In this document: positions 1-10,999 of the stretch, one piece after another
How positions within the stretch are numbered: the first letter of the stretch is position 1
Layout of the letters: every line of letters begins with the position of its first letter
From: Prionace glauca
Lineage: Eukaryota > Chordata > Chondrichthyes > Carcharhiniformes > Carcharhinidae
DNA: 64,000 nt
Assembly (NCBI GenBank): GCA_037974335.1
Contig: CM075729.1
Span: 125,563,498 to 125,627,497, forward strand
Reading direction: 5' to 3'
Program-made: the position numbers and the translations under genes
Notes under the pieces: generated by a model
The model's database searches: none
What the model saw: only the letters and a program-made list of their open reading frames with translations
Told to the model about the DNA's origin: nothing

Positions 1-846
1 TCTTTCTAATTTTATAATATCCTTTCTATAATAAAGTGACCAGAACTGTACACAGTATTCCAACTGTGGCCTTACCAATACTTTCTACAACTTCAACAAG
101 ACATCCCACTCTTGTATTCAGTGCTCTGATCAATGAAACCAAACATGCTGAATGCCTCCTTCACCACTCTGTCCATGAGTGATTCCACTTTCAAGGAGCT
201 ATGAACCTATACCCAGAGATCTTTTTGTTCTGTAACTCTCCCCAAAGCCCTACCATTACCTGAATATGTTCTACCCTGGTCCAATCTACCAAAATGCATC
301 ATCTCGCATTTATCTAAATAAAACTCCATCTGCCATTCGTCAGCCCAGTGACACAATTGATGAAGATCACTTTGCAATTGGAGATAACTTTCTTTACTGT
401 CACTATGCCTCCAATCTTGGTGTTACCTTCAAACGTACTAACAATGCCTCCTAAATACTCGCCCAAACCTTTAATATAAATGATAAATAACAATGGATTC
501 AGCACTGATCCTTGAGGCACACCGCTGGTCGCAGTTCTCCAATTTGAAAAGCAACTCTCTCTGTCATTAAGCCAATTTAGTATCCACTTAGCTGTGTCAT
601 CCCAGGATCCCATGAGATTTAACCTTATACAACAACTTACCATGCGGTACCTTGTCAAAGGTCTTGCTAATGACCATATAGGCAACATTAGCTGCACTGC
701 CCTCATCTACCTTCTTGGTTACCCCAGCAAAAAACTCAATCAAATTTGTGAGACGTGATTTTCCACTCCCAAACCCATGCTGAATGTCCCTAATCAGTCC
801 TAAATGCCTGTAGATTCTTATCTCAAAATACCTTCCAACACCTTAT
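1..846 (-). repeat. CR1-type LINE fragment, reverse transcriptase region
   Basis: Read on the minus strand, this stretch encodes the C-terminal half of a CR1-clade reverse transcriptase, including [17 protein letters not shown]. The catalytic FADD box is altered and the frame is broken, so it is an old copy. It runs off the left edge of the window. Confidence 0.8.
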
Positions 847-1325
847 AAAATGAGAATCACCATAGCGAATGCCTGGAGCTATTCGAGATATGCAACAACA
901 CGGCAGCTGTTCCTGACACAATCTGAGGTTATTTGCATTTTCCTGTCTGCCGCGATTCAGTTGGTAGGGTCTTCAATTCGAAATCATCGGTTTCAAGTCC
1001 GCCCGAGGGCTCGAGCGCACAAATCAAGGCTGACCTTTCGGTGCAATATTGAGGGAGGGTAGCACTGTTGGAGGTGTTGTCTTTCGGGTGAGACGTTGAA
1101 CAGCCCTGACGGGGCTGGAAGTAAAATAATCTACTGCATCATCTCGGACGCAAGGAGAGGAGCCCCTCCCGGTGTCCTGGCCAACATTTATCCCTCAATC
1201 AACACCATCCAAAAAAAGACTCCGCCAGATTATTTGTTGATCGTCACTTTGCTGTATGTGGGGTCTTGCTGAGGTAGAATTAACTACCGCGTTTCTTATA
1301 TTACAATGCCAAAGTGGCTGTAAAG
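847..1325 (+). repeat. tRNA-derived SINE (family 3), 5' part
   Basis: A tRNA-like head (cagttggtagggt, then ggtttcaagtccg as the B-box region) starts near 945. It is followed by the body typical of this shark SINE (tctttcgggtgagacgtt, tgtcctggccaacatttat). The first 90 bases before the tRNA head are also shared with an inverted copy at 7300-7575. Two LINE insertions separate this part from its tail at 1829. Confidence 0.7.
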
Positions 1326-1582
1326 TTTCTTCACTCAAAGGGTGGTGAATCTCTGGAATTCTCTGCCCGTTGAAGTGGTGGAGGCTGCCTCGCTAAATAT
1401 TTTTAAGAAGCGGGTTCTTGGGTTCTTGATAAGAGAAGGGATTAAGGGTTATGGGGAGAGGGCGGGAATGTGGAACTGAGCCACGACAGATCAGCCATGA
1501 TCTTATTGAATGGCGGGGCAAGCTCGAAGGGCCAGATGGCTTACTCCTGCTCCTATTTCTTATGTTCTTATGTTCTTATGTT
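1326..1582 (+). repeat. CR1-A LINE 3' end, inserted in a SINE
   Basis: Encodes the very C-terminus of ORF2 ([20 protein letters not shown]), then the family 3' UTR and a (TTCTTATG)n tail. It is strongly 5'-truncated and interrupts the SINE at 847-1885. Confidence 0.85.
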
Positions 1583-1828
1583 CACTACCAGGGAAAGTAG
1601 TTGAGGTCGAAACGTTATGTGATTTCAAGAAAAAAATGAGACATCGTTCTTGGGGCTAAATGTATCAAGGGATATGATGGTAGGGAGGGGAGTGCGCGGG
1701 GAGGGGATTGTTAGGCAAAGTGGATTCAGGATTTTGAGTTTTGATGATCAGCCAGGATCAAATGAATGGCAGAGCAGGCTTGAAGGGCCGTTTGGCCTTC
1801 TTCCCCATCTATTTTCTATGTTTCTATA
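1583..1828 (+). repeat. Older CR1-type LINE 3' end
   Basis: The end of a different CR1-like family: gccgtttggccttc and a tail of TTTCTATG-like units. It lies directly behind the CR1-A tail and within the same interrupted SINE. Confidence 0.65.
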
Positions 1829-1885
1829 AATTTAAGACGTCCCCTGGTCGTGTATAGCGCTATATAAATGCAAGTGTTCATATTT
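1829..1885 (+). repeat. SINE family 3 tail, resumed after LINE insertions
   Basis: The stretch gacgtcccctggtcgtg followed by gctatataaatgcaag is the typical 3' end of this SINE. It continues the copy that stops at 1325. Confidence 0.65.
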
Positions 1886-2009
1886 TTCTATTCCACGCCT
1901 GCAATTAACGCACAATTATGTTCAATTGTCGCAAGCATCCCGTATCCCAGAATGACCGCTTTTTCCTGACATCAACCAATTTCGGGCATTCTTAGAAATA
2001 GACACCATG

Positions 2010-2237
2010 GGCCATCCTCTCCCTGTGTCTGCGTGGGTTTCCTCCGGGTGCTGCAGTTTCCTCCCACAGTCCAAAGATGTGCGGGTTAGGTTTATTGGCC
2101 ATGCTAAATTGCCCCTAGTGTCAGGGGATTTGTGGGGTAAATATGCGGGGTTACGGGAGTGATGCCTGTGTGGGATTGGGGTCGATGCAAGCTCGATGGG
2201 CCGAATGGCCTCCTTCTGCACTGTAGGATTCTACCTT
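2010..2237 (+). repeat. tRNA-derived SINE (family 1), 5'-truncated
   Basis: Contains the conserved body (tttcctccgggtgctgcag, tcctcccacagtccaaaga) and the usual 3' end (gggccgaatggcctccttct, then ctgtaggattcta). The tRNA head is missing. Confidence 0.85.
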
Positions 2238-2384
2238 AGGTAATCCATCAGACAGTTTCCCATATCGACCGGGTTAACTGTTAAGCACCGTCGCTAGTTT
2301 CCTTAGGACCACAAACAGTCGCAGTTTGCCTTGACTAATAATTGTAATTACCGTGGAATTAAGACAAATAACATTTTTGTTTAG
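2238..2384. other. Unassigned intron-like sequence before a tail exon
   Basis: AT-rich sequence without a repeat match I recognise. It ends in a T-rich tract and AG at 2383-2384, the acceptor used for the exon that follows. Confidence 0.4.
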
Positions 2385-2415
2385 AATTTCAAATGGTGAT
2401 GATGTCACTGAGAAG
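2385..2415 (+). CDS. Gene 1 juxtamembrane tail exon (31 nt)
   Basis: Acceptor is a T-rich tract ending TTTAG; donor is GTGAGT. Phase 1 to 2. It codes FQMVMMSLR plus split codons, against VILRLR in the equivalent exon of gene 3. The 12-nt length difference keeps the frame. The basic residues fit a position just inside the membrane. Confidence 0.4.
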
Positions 2416-5400
2416 GTGAGTAGGGGGTTGCCATCGAGTTGTAAGACTTTTGAATTGACGTGATGCAGATGATATCGTTTGAGAGGGGAGAGGCAGAGCT
2501 GATTTTCATATTTAAGAACATAAGAAATAGGAACAGGAGTAGGCCATCTAGCCCTTCGAGCCTGCCCCGCTATTCAATAAGATCATGGTTGATCTGTCGT
2601 GGCTCAGTTCCACATTCCCGCCCTCTCCCCATAACCCTTAATCCCCTCTCTTATCAAAAACCCATCAACCCGCGTCTTAAAAATATTTAGCGAGGCAGCC
2701 TCCACCACTTCAACGGGCAGAGAATTCCAGAGATTCACCACCCTTTGAGTGAACAAGTGCTTCCTCAACTCCGTTCCAAACCGGCCCCCCTTTATCTTGA
2801 GGCTGTGCCCCCTCGTCCTACTGTCCTTTCTGAGCGGGAAGACCCTCTCCACCTCTATCCTAACCATCCCATTCATCATCTTATACGTCTCAATGAGATC
2901 TCCCCTCATTCTTCTAAACTCTAACGAGTACAAGCCTAGTTTATTCAGCCTCTCCTCATAGCTCGACCCTCTCAACTCCGGCATCAGCCTGGTTAACCTC
3001 CTCTGCACTCCCTCCAAGGCCAAAATATCCTTGCGTAAGTACGGCGCCCAAAACTGCACACACTACTCCAGCTGCGGCCTCACCAATGCCCTATGCAGCC
3101 GCAGCAAGACCTCCCAACTTTTATATTCAATCCCCCTCGCTATGAAGGCCAGCATCCCATTCGCCTTCCTCACCACCTGCTGCACCTGCAAGCTGGGTTT
3201 TTGCTACTCATGCACAAGGACCCCGAGGTCCCTCTGCACCGTCGCCTGCTGCAGTTTTTCTCCACGTAAGTAATAATCCTTCTTACCATTATTCCTACCA
3301 AAGTGGATCACCTCGCACTTGCCAACATTAAATTCCATTTGCCAGTTCCTGGCCCATTAGCCCAGCCTATCTAGATCCTTCTGCAGACTCTCCACACCCT
3401 CCGCAGAATTTGCCGTTCCCCCAATCTTGGTGTCATCAGCAAATTTCGATACCATACACTCGGTTCCCTCCTCCAGATCATCTATATAAACGGTAAATAG
3501 CTGAGGCCCCAGCACCGACCCCTGGGGCACTCCACGAGTCACCAACCGCCAATCCGAATAGCACCCATTGACCCCCACTCTCTGCCTCCTATTTGACAGC
3601 CAATCCTCTATCCACGCTAACACCCTACCCCCAACTCCATGCCCCCTGACCTTCTGCAATAACCTCTTGTGAGGTACCTTGTCAAACGCCTTCTGAAAAT
3701 CAAGAAAGACCACATCCACCGGCTCTCCTCTATCCACCGCCCTAAACACATCCTCATAGAACTCCAGTAAATTTGTCAGACACGACTTCCCCTTAACGAA
3801 ACCGTGCTGCGTCTGCTCTATCAAGCAATTCCCCTTAAGGTGCCTCGCTATTTCCTCCTTGATGACGGCTTCTAACCTTTTACCTACAACAGACGTTAAA
3901 CTAACCGGCCTATAATTCCCTGCCTTTTGCCTGGCACCCTTCTTAAACAACGGCATAACATTAGCCGTTTTCCAATCTTCCGGCACTTCCCCGGAATCCA
4001 GCGACGTCTGGAAAATAACCACCAAGGCATCCACTGTCACCTCCGCCATTTCCTCCTTGGTTTGTTGCATAGAAGTTAACGGGAACAGATTTCAATTGCT
4101 ATTCTTGTTTTATATGCGAGATGTGATCCATTCTTATTGCCATTGAACCCCAACACAGAGTATTATCTGACGAACTTACATTTTTCGAAGTTACATGATT
4201 CTGTTATATTCTTACATTACAGATTCCAGCGGCGTAAAGGCAACGACACAAGTAAGGACTATCAGACGTTTTACATATCAAACAATAAATAGTTCAGACA
4301 CAATTTGACGTTTCTAGGAGTTACAAATTACTACCTACTAAGCCATTTGATAAGGCCGTGGGTTGAGACAATGAAAGTTGACTTTTAGAATATCTATGTT
4401 ACCCGTGACAATTTAATGCCCCATAGCTTATCCAAGGGAAACAATTCATAGAGATCATAAAAATCATAGAAACCCTATGGTGCAGAAGGAGGCCATTCGG
4501 CCCATCGAGTCTGCAACGATCACAATCCCACCCAGGGCCTACCCCCATTTCCCTACATATTTAGCCGCATCTCAGGACTCTAAGGGGCATTTTTTTTAGC
4601 ATGACCAATCAACCTAACCTACACATCTTTGGATGTAAATGCAATTCCTTACATTTGATATCTTCTGAAAGGAAAAGATGGATCTATCGTCATAGCACTT
4701 GCAATATTTGATGAGTGGGCTGGTTTACACGGACTATTCACAAAATCACATCCCTGGAGAAAGTGGTGGTGAGCTGCCTTTTTGGACGCGGGAATTCCTG
4801 AGCTGTAGCTACACCCACCGTGCGGAGGGAATTACAGGATTTTGACCATATGACCGTGAAGGAACGGCGATAACTTTCTAAATGAGTGACTTAAAGGGGA
4901 ACCTCCAAATGGTGGTGTTTCCAGGTATCTACTACTCCTGTCCTTTCACATGGTACTGGACGTGGGATGGGAAAGTGTGTCGAAGGAGACCTGGTGAGTT
5001 TCCATGGTGCATCTTTTGATGATAAACACTGCTGCCTGTGTGCATCGTCGGTGGATGGAGTGAATGTTTAAGTTGGTGTATGTGGTGCTAATCACGAGAC
5101 TTGTTTTCCTGGGCGGTATCGAGCTTCTAGAATATTGTGGAGATACACTGACCTCTTCAATTGGAGAGTATTCCGGCACACTCCTGTTTTAAGCTTTCCA
5201 GATGGTGGACAGAGTTTGCCGAGTCATTGGCAAGAGGCAGAATCCCCAACCACTGATCTGCTCTTGTAGCCAAATAACCACCAATGATAAAGACTGAGTT
5301 TCAAACATGTAGGTAAAACATTTACGGCGGCACGGTAGCACAGTGGTTAGCACTGCTGTTTCACAGCTCCAGGGTCCTGGTTTCGATTCCTGGCTCGGGT

Positions 5401-6823
5401 CACTGTCTGTGCGGAATTTGCACATTCTCCTCGTGTCTGCATGGGTTTCCTCCGGGTGCTCCGGTTTCCTCCCACAGTCCAAAGATGTGCGGGTTAGATG
5501 ATTGGACATGCTAAGAAATTGCCCCTTAGTGTCTAAGTATGTGTAGGTTAGAGGGATTAGTGGTATAATATGTAGGGATATGGGGGTAGGGCCTGGGTGG
5601 GATTATGTTTGGTGCAGAATTGATGGGCCGAAGGGCCTCTTCCTCCACTATAGGGTTCTATGGTTCAAAATGTGAGGTGATGCACTTTGCTAGATTGAAG
5701 CGGGGCAGGGCCTACTCAATTAACGGTAGGGCGTTGGGGAGAGTTATAGAATAAAGACATCATAGCTCCTTGAAAGTGGATTCACAGGTGGACAGGTTGG
5801 TGATGAAGGCATTCGGCATGCTTGGCTTCATTGATCAGAACATTGAATGCAGGAGTTGGGACGTCTTGTTGAAGTTGTACAAGACATTAGTAAGGCCACA
5901 CTTGGAATACTGTGTAGAACTCTAGGCACTCCATTACGGAAAGGATATTATTAAACTCGTAACAGTGCAGAAAAGATTTACTTGGATGCTACCAGGACTT
6001 GATGGTTTAAAAGTTATAAGTAGAGGCTGGATGGACTGGGACTTTTTCCTTGGAGCGCAGGAGGCTTAGGACTGAACCTATAGAAGTCTATAAAATAGTG
6101 AAGGGCATTGTTGAGGTAGATAGTCAATATCTTTTCCCAAAAGTAGGGGAGTCTAAAAGTAGAGGACATAGTTTTGAGTTGAGAGGGGAGAGATACAAAA
6201 GAGTCCAGAGGGGCATTTTTTTCATACAGAAGGTGGTGAGTGGCTGGAACGAGTTGTAGAGGCAGATACAATTCTGTCTTTTAAAAAGCATTTAGACAGT
6301 TTCAAGGATAAAATGGGTATCGAGGGATATGGCCCAAATACGGGTAATTGGGACTACCTTAGCGGTATAAGCGGGGCAGGATGCACAAGTTGGGCCAAAA
6401 AGTCTGTTTCCATGTTGTAAGTCTCTGTGATTGTATGATTCTATAATTGGGGTGTGGGGTTCATGAATTTTAATCGTGCCACCAAACCGATTGTCCTTAC
6501 AACATAAATTAAATCAGGCGACAGTGCAGAATCTTGTTTTAAATCAGCGCAATAAATGGCAGAGAACGCAGAGCAAACTCAACAATTCAGGTATGGAATT
6601 TTTTTTGGTGACAATGACATTTTAACGTCTTTAGGTGTTTCCCCGTAATTATGTTGCTGAGGAGAAGTGTAAGTATGCGCTGTTGAATGTATATCGAGGG
6701 AGAAGAAGTGACAGACGAAACAGGAATGAACATCGCGTGGAATATGCCACAGTGAACTCATTGAGCATCAGTAATCCCCCACAAACCTCGGCGACCAGAG
6801 TTGGCGTACCCCAGTTCCCGTGA
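2385..6823 (+). CDS. Gene 1: 3' part of an NKp30-like Ig receptor (tail exons only)
   Basis: This is a tentative gene built from tail exons at 2385-2415 and 4223-4251, a damaged one at about 2486-2508, and a last exon at 6635-6823. The first two match gene 3 tail exons (57029-57047 and 57358-57386) in splice phases (1 to 2 and 1 to 0). Both 31-nt and 19-nt versions of the first exon end in CTGAGAAG before GT. The second is 29 nt in both genes, with similar sequence. No leader, V or membrane exon is visible to the left, where repeats fill the window, so the 5' part would lie outside. The last exon carries an ITIM. A CR1 copy interrupts the second tail exon at its donor, and joining around it shifts the frame, so the gene may be dead or use another tail. 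Similarity of very short exons could be chance; the ordered match of two phases and sizes is the main support. Confidence 0.4.
2486..2508 (+). pseudogene. Gene 1 second tail exon, cut by a CR1 insertion
   Basis: Reads R-GEAELIF in the phase expected after the 2385-2415 exon, against RQHGEIDAIF in gene 3. The acceptor is poor (GAGAG). Where gene 3 has a GTACGT donor, this copy has TAT and then the CR1 tail, so the donor appears to have been lost to the insertion. Confidence 0.3.
2511..4070 (-). repeat. CR1-A LINE, 5'-truncated, most of the reverse transcriptase
   Basis: On the minus strand it encodes [35 protein letters not shown] and [11 protein letters not shown] (the catalytic FADD), then the thumb and C-terminal domain ending FFTQ-like/[16 protein letters not shown]. 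One long frame covers 3357-4070 and another 2604-3059; stops and a frame break lie between them. The tail is (TTCTTATG)n. It belongs to the same subfamily as 15110-16022. Confidence 0.9.
4223..4251 (+). CDS. Gene 1 third tail exon (29 nt)
   Basis: Acceptor tract ends TTACATTACAG and the donor is GTAAGG. Phase 1 to 0, codes (D)SSGVKATTQ. The gene 3 exon at 57358-57386 has the same length and phase and codes (A)STDLQPATE; 17 of 29 bases match by eye and the donors are almost identical. Confidence 0.4.
4456..4640 (-). repeat. SINE family 1, 3' half
   Basis: Minus-strand copy: gcagaaggaggccattcgg and cccatcgagtctgcaac are the reverse complement of the usual 3' end. Truncated before the tRNA head. 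Confidence 0.85.
4745..5290 (-). repeat. Second LINE family (L2/jockey-like), 3' part
   Basis: Reverse complement encodes the RT C-terminus and following region, with phrases equivalent to MEYSPLAWM and the IHSLHHRR-type segment (here decayed). The same family occurs at 42020-43195, 26920-27465, 46130-46505 and 14340-15000. Confidence 0.7.
5329..5666 (+). repeat. SINE family 1, near full length
   Basis: tRNA-like head with A-box region (cacagtggttagcac) and B box (ggtttcgattcc), body (tttcctccgggtgctccgg) and 3' end (atgggccgaagggcctcttc). Inserted between LINE fragments. Confidence 0.9.
5667..6440 (+). repeat. CR1-type LINE, 3' half of ORF2 and tail
   Basis: Begins at the region after the RT active site (aaatgtgaggtgatgcactt) and runs through the C-terminal domain to a decayed tail (ttgtatgattctata). 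The frame is broken by several stops, so it is older than the CR1-A copies. Confidence 0.8.
6635..6823 (+). CDS. Possible last exon of gene 1, cytoplasmic tail with ITIM
   Basis: Open for 62 codons from directly behind an acceptor (ATTTTAACGTCTTTAG) to TGA, in phase 0 as the preceding 29-nt exon requires. The product is basic and polar, without a membrane segment. It contains VEYATV at exon residues 35-40, which fits the ITIM pattern [ILV]-x-Y-x-x-[LV], and an earlier YALL. A consensus donor inside it at 6669 could instead define a 34-nt exon. VFPRNYV at its start also resembles the end of an SH3 domain, but nothing upstream supports one. After subtracting the repeats between 4251 and 6635, the spacing is a few hundred bases, as in gene 3. 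Confidence 0.35.
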   Translation: MFPRNYVAEEKCKYALLNVYRGRRSDRRNRNEHRVEYATVNSLSISNPPQTSATRVGVPQFP

Positions 6824-7209
6824 ACCAGACAGCCACGATCAGTCTCAAAGCACGTGAAGATCCAGTAAGAGTGAAACAGGCCTTGGGCGGTAGGGCAAGA
6901 TGGCAGTCTGCAGTCTGTACATCACTCCGCCAGTAGTGGACTTCAGTGGAGTTAAAATCGGGTCGGAACATACATGAGTGTCAAAGTGCTGTGGTGCTGC
7001 AGTGGAGTGTTTTCATTTGACCCATTGTGCTCCATTAACGTTGTATCTCTGAAAGTGTGTTCCATTGTAAAATTCCACCCGTACTATTTACTTTTAAATG
7101 ATTGATTTAGTAACACATGATATTCAAAGCTTTTTTTATTATTATTTTAATGCAGCATCTTTGTTTGCTCAAACGGATTTGACAAGCTGAGCAGCCTTTT
7201 ACTGTGAAT
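6824..7209. other. No recognised feature
   Basis: Non-repetitive sequence following the candidate last exon; it would hold its 3' UTR if that gene is real. I see no clear polyadenylation signal that I would commit to. Confidence 0.4.
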
Positions 7210-7299
7210 ATGAGACGTGGTGCTTGGGACGGTGCAGTGGCACAGAGATTAGCACTACTGCCTCACTGTGTCAGGGACCCGCGTTCACTGCCGGCCTCT
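7210..7299 (+). repeat. SINE family 1 head fragment
   Basis: Only the tRNA-like head is present (ggtgcagtggcacagagatt, then agggacccgcgtt). It joins directly to an inverted family 3 SINE. Confidence 0.55.
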
Positions 7300-7575
7300 G
7301 TTCAACGTCTCACCCGAAAGACAACACCTCCAGCTGTGCATATCTCTCTCCCTCAGTACTGCACTAGAAGATCAGCATTTATTTGTGCGCTCAAGTCCTG
7401 GGGCGGACTTGAACCCTGTGGTTTCGAGTCGAGGGCGCTACCAATTGAAGCACGCCTCATAGGAACATGCAAATAACCTCAGGCTGTGTTAAGAACTGTT
7501 GCCGTGTTGATGCATATCTGGAATAGCTACACACATACGCACTATGACGACTTTCATATCAAACATAATCATTTG
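7300..7575 (-). repeat. SINE family 3 head with extended 5' flank, inverted
   Basis: The reverse complement matches 848-1100, including about 90 bases upstream of the tRNA head (tgaggttatttgcat, atcaacacggcaac). The shared flank means either a longer SINE head than usual or a local inverted duplication. Confidence 0.6.
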
Positions 7576-7698
7576 AATATGTTACCAAATGAATACTTGC
7601 AGGCTGAGAAAGACTTCCATTTGCCCTGTATAAAAGGGCACTATTTGGTTCGGTATGCTTAAATATAACATATATATATAAAATCTATGATACATATG

Positions 7699-8020
7699 CA
7701 CGGCACGGTGGCACATTGGTTAGCACTACTGTCTCACAGCTCCAGGCACCTGGGTTCGATTCCCGGCTTGGGTCACTGTCTGTGTGGACTTCGCACATTC
7801 TCCCTGTCTTTGCTTGGGTTTCCTCCTGGTGCTCTGGATTCCCCTCACAAAGATGCGCTGGTTAGGTTGATTGGCCATGCTGAATTGCCTCTCAGTGTCC
7901 CAGGATGCGTGGGTTACTGAGGTAAATATGGGGTTACGGGAAAGGGTCTGGGTGGGATTGTTGTCGGTGCAGACTCGATGGACCGAATGGGCTCCTTCTG
8001 CACTGTATGGATTCTATAGA
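7699..8020 (+). repeat. SINE family 1, near full length
   Basis: Head (cacggtggcacattggttag), B box (gggttcgattcccgg), body and 3' end (gatggaccgaatgggctcc) are all present, with modest decay. Confidence 0.9.
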
Positions 8021-8980
8021 TACGGAAACCACAAATCCCATTTTCTCCACACCACTCGAATTGTCAAAAATAAGATGAACACAGCCCAGGACCTACAGGG
8101 CGCCCAGAAAAATGGCTGTTATTCCTCTCTCTGTTTCATTAACAAAGCCTACCATAAACAGGATAAACGCAGAAGTTTCAATTGATATGGAAAAAATAAT
8201 TAGATAGAACAGTTTCTGTGCTCAGAAGAAATGTTCACAACTTTAAGGAAGAAGCTTCATAATACTCAGGCCAGAGTTGTGTCCCTCGGCCCCCTCCCTT
8301 CTCCACGTCAACCCCACTCCCTTGCCCACACCCTGCACCATCAATAGCATTTTTCCAATCCACTGGAAAGTCAAGCGGAGGAAGGCTCAGGCAGTGTGTC
8401 AAATCTAGTGTATTTGTTTTCGAATCTATTATTTGTAGCAATTAATGCCTCTGCCATAGCAATCTTTCTTTATTTGTTTTCCAATGCTACTAAAGGACTT
8501 GAGTTTCATCTGATTTTCCATATATCCTGATGCAATGATATCCACTGTTATTCTTTGCAAGTTCCGAATCCGGGCTCAATGGAGCATTTTCATCCGTTGT
8601 ATTTTAGTGAGAAATCATTAGTTAATTTTAATCATGCCACTATTCATCATTATTTTAAATGACTCATGACATTTAACTGTCACAGTGCTGTTTTGTCTCT
8701 CTGACATTGGAGACATTCCTCTTCCGCGGGAGCAGGTGGAGTTTTGTTTTATTTATGTTTGAAATGAAACAGCAAGTCCTGCAATAACATTTCTGATCGG
8801 CAAATATGTCCCAATCACAGTCACGCTTGCGCGCAAAAGAACACACATACGGAAATGCACAGATACACATACACCCATATAGGATCCCGAGGTAACAATA
8901 CTGAATTTCCTCCCGAACAGTTCTACAGGTGCACCTACATGGACTGCAACGGCTCCTGAATGAAGCTCATCACACGCTAA
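8021..8980. other. No recognised feature
   Basis: Mixed-composition sequence with only short frames on either strand and no motif or repeat I can name. Confidence 0.4.
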
Positions 8981-9066
8981 TGGGTCATTGTTTTTGTAAC
9001 TGGTCGGCGCAACATCGTGGGCCGAAGGGCCTGTTCTGCGCTGTAATGTTCTATGTTCTATGTTCT
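8981..9066 (+). repeat. CR1-B LINE 3' tail
   Basis: Only the last 80 bases: ggtcggcgcaacatcgtggg, gggcctgttctgcgctgtaa, then (TTCTATG)n. Same 3' end as 49137-49800 and 50115-50880. Confidence 0.8.
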
Positions 9067-9068
9067 CG

Positions 9069-9145
9069 AGGGCAGTTAGGGATGCACAATAAATGGTAGC
9101 CTAGAAAACGACGTCCACATTCCATGAGAGAATAAAAATAACACA
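9069..9145 (+). repeat. SINE family 2 tail fragment
   Basis: The block tagggatgcacaataaatgg, then acgtccacattccatgag, is the usual 3' end of the second tRNA-SINE family. Confidence 0.55.
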
Positions 9146-9183
9146 CAAGAAACATAACAAATACATATATAAGTTGTTATGAA

Positions 9184-10680
9184 TATAAGAACGTAGGAAC
9201 TAGGAGCAAGAGTAAGCCATCTGGCTCCTTCAGCTCCGCGAATCAGTAACATCATGGCTGATCTTTTTCTGGAGTCAGCTCCACTTACCCGCCCGCTCAC
9301 CATAACCCTTAATTCCTTTATTGTTCATCACCATAGCCCTCAATTCCTTTACTGTTCAAAAATTTATCCATCTTAGTCTTAAAAACATTCAATGACGTAG
9401 CCTCAACTGCTTCGTTGGGCAGGGGATTCCAATGATTCAAAACCTTTTGGGTGAAGAAGTTCCGCCTCAACTCAATCCTAAATCTGCTCCCCCTTATTTT
9501 GAGGCCATTCCCCTAGTCCCAGTTTCACCCGCCACTGGAAACATCTTCCCTGCTTCTATCTATCTATTCCTTTCATAATCTTATATGTTTCTATAAAATC
9601 ATTCGCCTGTATTCCAATATAAACCCAGTCTACTCAGCCTCTCCTTATAACGCAGACCTCTCAACTCAGAAATCAACCTAATGAATCTCCCTGCACCCCC
9701 TTCAGTGCCAGTATATCCTTTCTCAAGACACCAAACTGTACACAGTACTCCAGATGTGACTTCACCAACATTTTACACAGTTGCAACATAACCGCACTAT
9801 TTTTAAACCCCGTCCCTCTAGCATTGAAGGACAAAATTCAATTTGCCTTCTTAATTACCTGCTGCACCTGCAAACCAACTCTTTCTGATTCTTGTATAAG
9901 GACGCCCAGGTCCCTCTGCACAGCAGCATGCTGCAATTTTGTACAATTTAAATAATAGTCCATTTTGCTGTTACTCCTACCAAATGGATGACCTCACATT
10001 TACCAACATTGTACTCCATTTGTCATATTCTTGCCCACTCATTTAGACTGCCTTTATCGCTTTGCAGACTTTCAGCGTCCTATGCACCCTTTGCTCTGCC
10101 ACCCATCTTAGTGTCATCTGCGAATTTTGACACATTACACTTGGTCCCCAACTCCTAACGTAAATCATAAACAACTGCCGTCCCAACTCTGACCCCTCAG
10201 GCACACCGCTAGTCACTGATCGCCAACCAGAAAAACACCCACCTTTTGCTTTCTGCTAGTTAGCCTATCCTCCATCCATGCTAATACATTACCTGCAACA
10301 CTGCACCTTTATCTTATGCAGCAGTCTTTGGTACGGCAACTTTATCGAATGCTTTCTGGAAATCCAGACACACCACATCCACATGTTCCCCATTGTCCAC
10401 TGCACATGTAATGTTCTCAAAGAATTCTACCAAGTTAGTCAAACATGACCTGCCTTTCATGAACCCAATGGGTCTTACTAATGGAACAATTTATATCCAA
10501 ATGTCGCGCTATTACTTCCCAGATGATAGATTTAAGCATTTTCCTACTACGGAAGTTAAGCTAACAGGCCTATAGTTACCCGCTTTTTGTCTATCTCATT
10601 TTTTTAAAACCATGGCATCACATTTGCTCTTTTCCAATCTGCGGGAATCACCTCAGAGTCCAAAGAATTTCATGTATTTG
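9184..10680 (-). repeat. Old CR1-type LINE, reverse transcriptase and 3' end
   Basis: Minus-strand reading follows the CR1 ORF2 from about the KAFD motif region through the C-terminal domain to the 3' end near 9184, but is heavily broken by stops and frame changes. It is one of the older copies in the window. Confidence 0.8.
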
Positions 10681-10689
10681 TAATATCTA

Positions 10690-10915
10690 ATGTTGTGTGT
10701 ATACATGTCGGCCAGACCAGGTAAGGCTATGAACTTCCTTCCCTGAAGACATTTGTGATGGGTCTTTACAATAATCTGTTCCTGGTGATCATTAGATCTT
10801 TTATTCCAGGTTTCACCTACTATGAGCTTTCAACCAATGTCCCCAGCGCATTACCCTGGGTCTCTGGATGACTAGCCCTAGTGACAATCCCACTGTGCAA
10901 CTGCCGCCCCGCCAG
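10690..10915 (-). repeat. SINE family 2, inverted, decayed
   Basis: Reverse complement ends in a tRNA-like head (tggatgactagccctagtga on the plus strand). The body is the shared gccagaccaggtaaggc block. Internal parts are lost. Confidence 0.6.
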
Positions 10916-10999
10916 AAGTAATTAAAGCTGCATATTGGCACCGAGGATTTACTTTTTCAAAGGTACTGCATTAACAAATGACTCTCTCTTTCGGAGCTG

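Noticed and set aside
266-706. Short plus- and minus-strand frames near the left edge as host genes
   Set aside because: They are frames within a decayed CR1 reverse transcriptase.
5329-5420. tRNA gene
   Set aside because: A- and B-box-like sequence belongs to the head of a SINE with a full body; it would not fold as a normal tRNA.
6635-6668. SH3 domain end (VFPRNYV)
   Set aside because: No other SH3 element lies upstream or downstream; the run continues into an ITIM-bearing tail.
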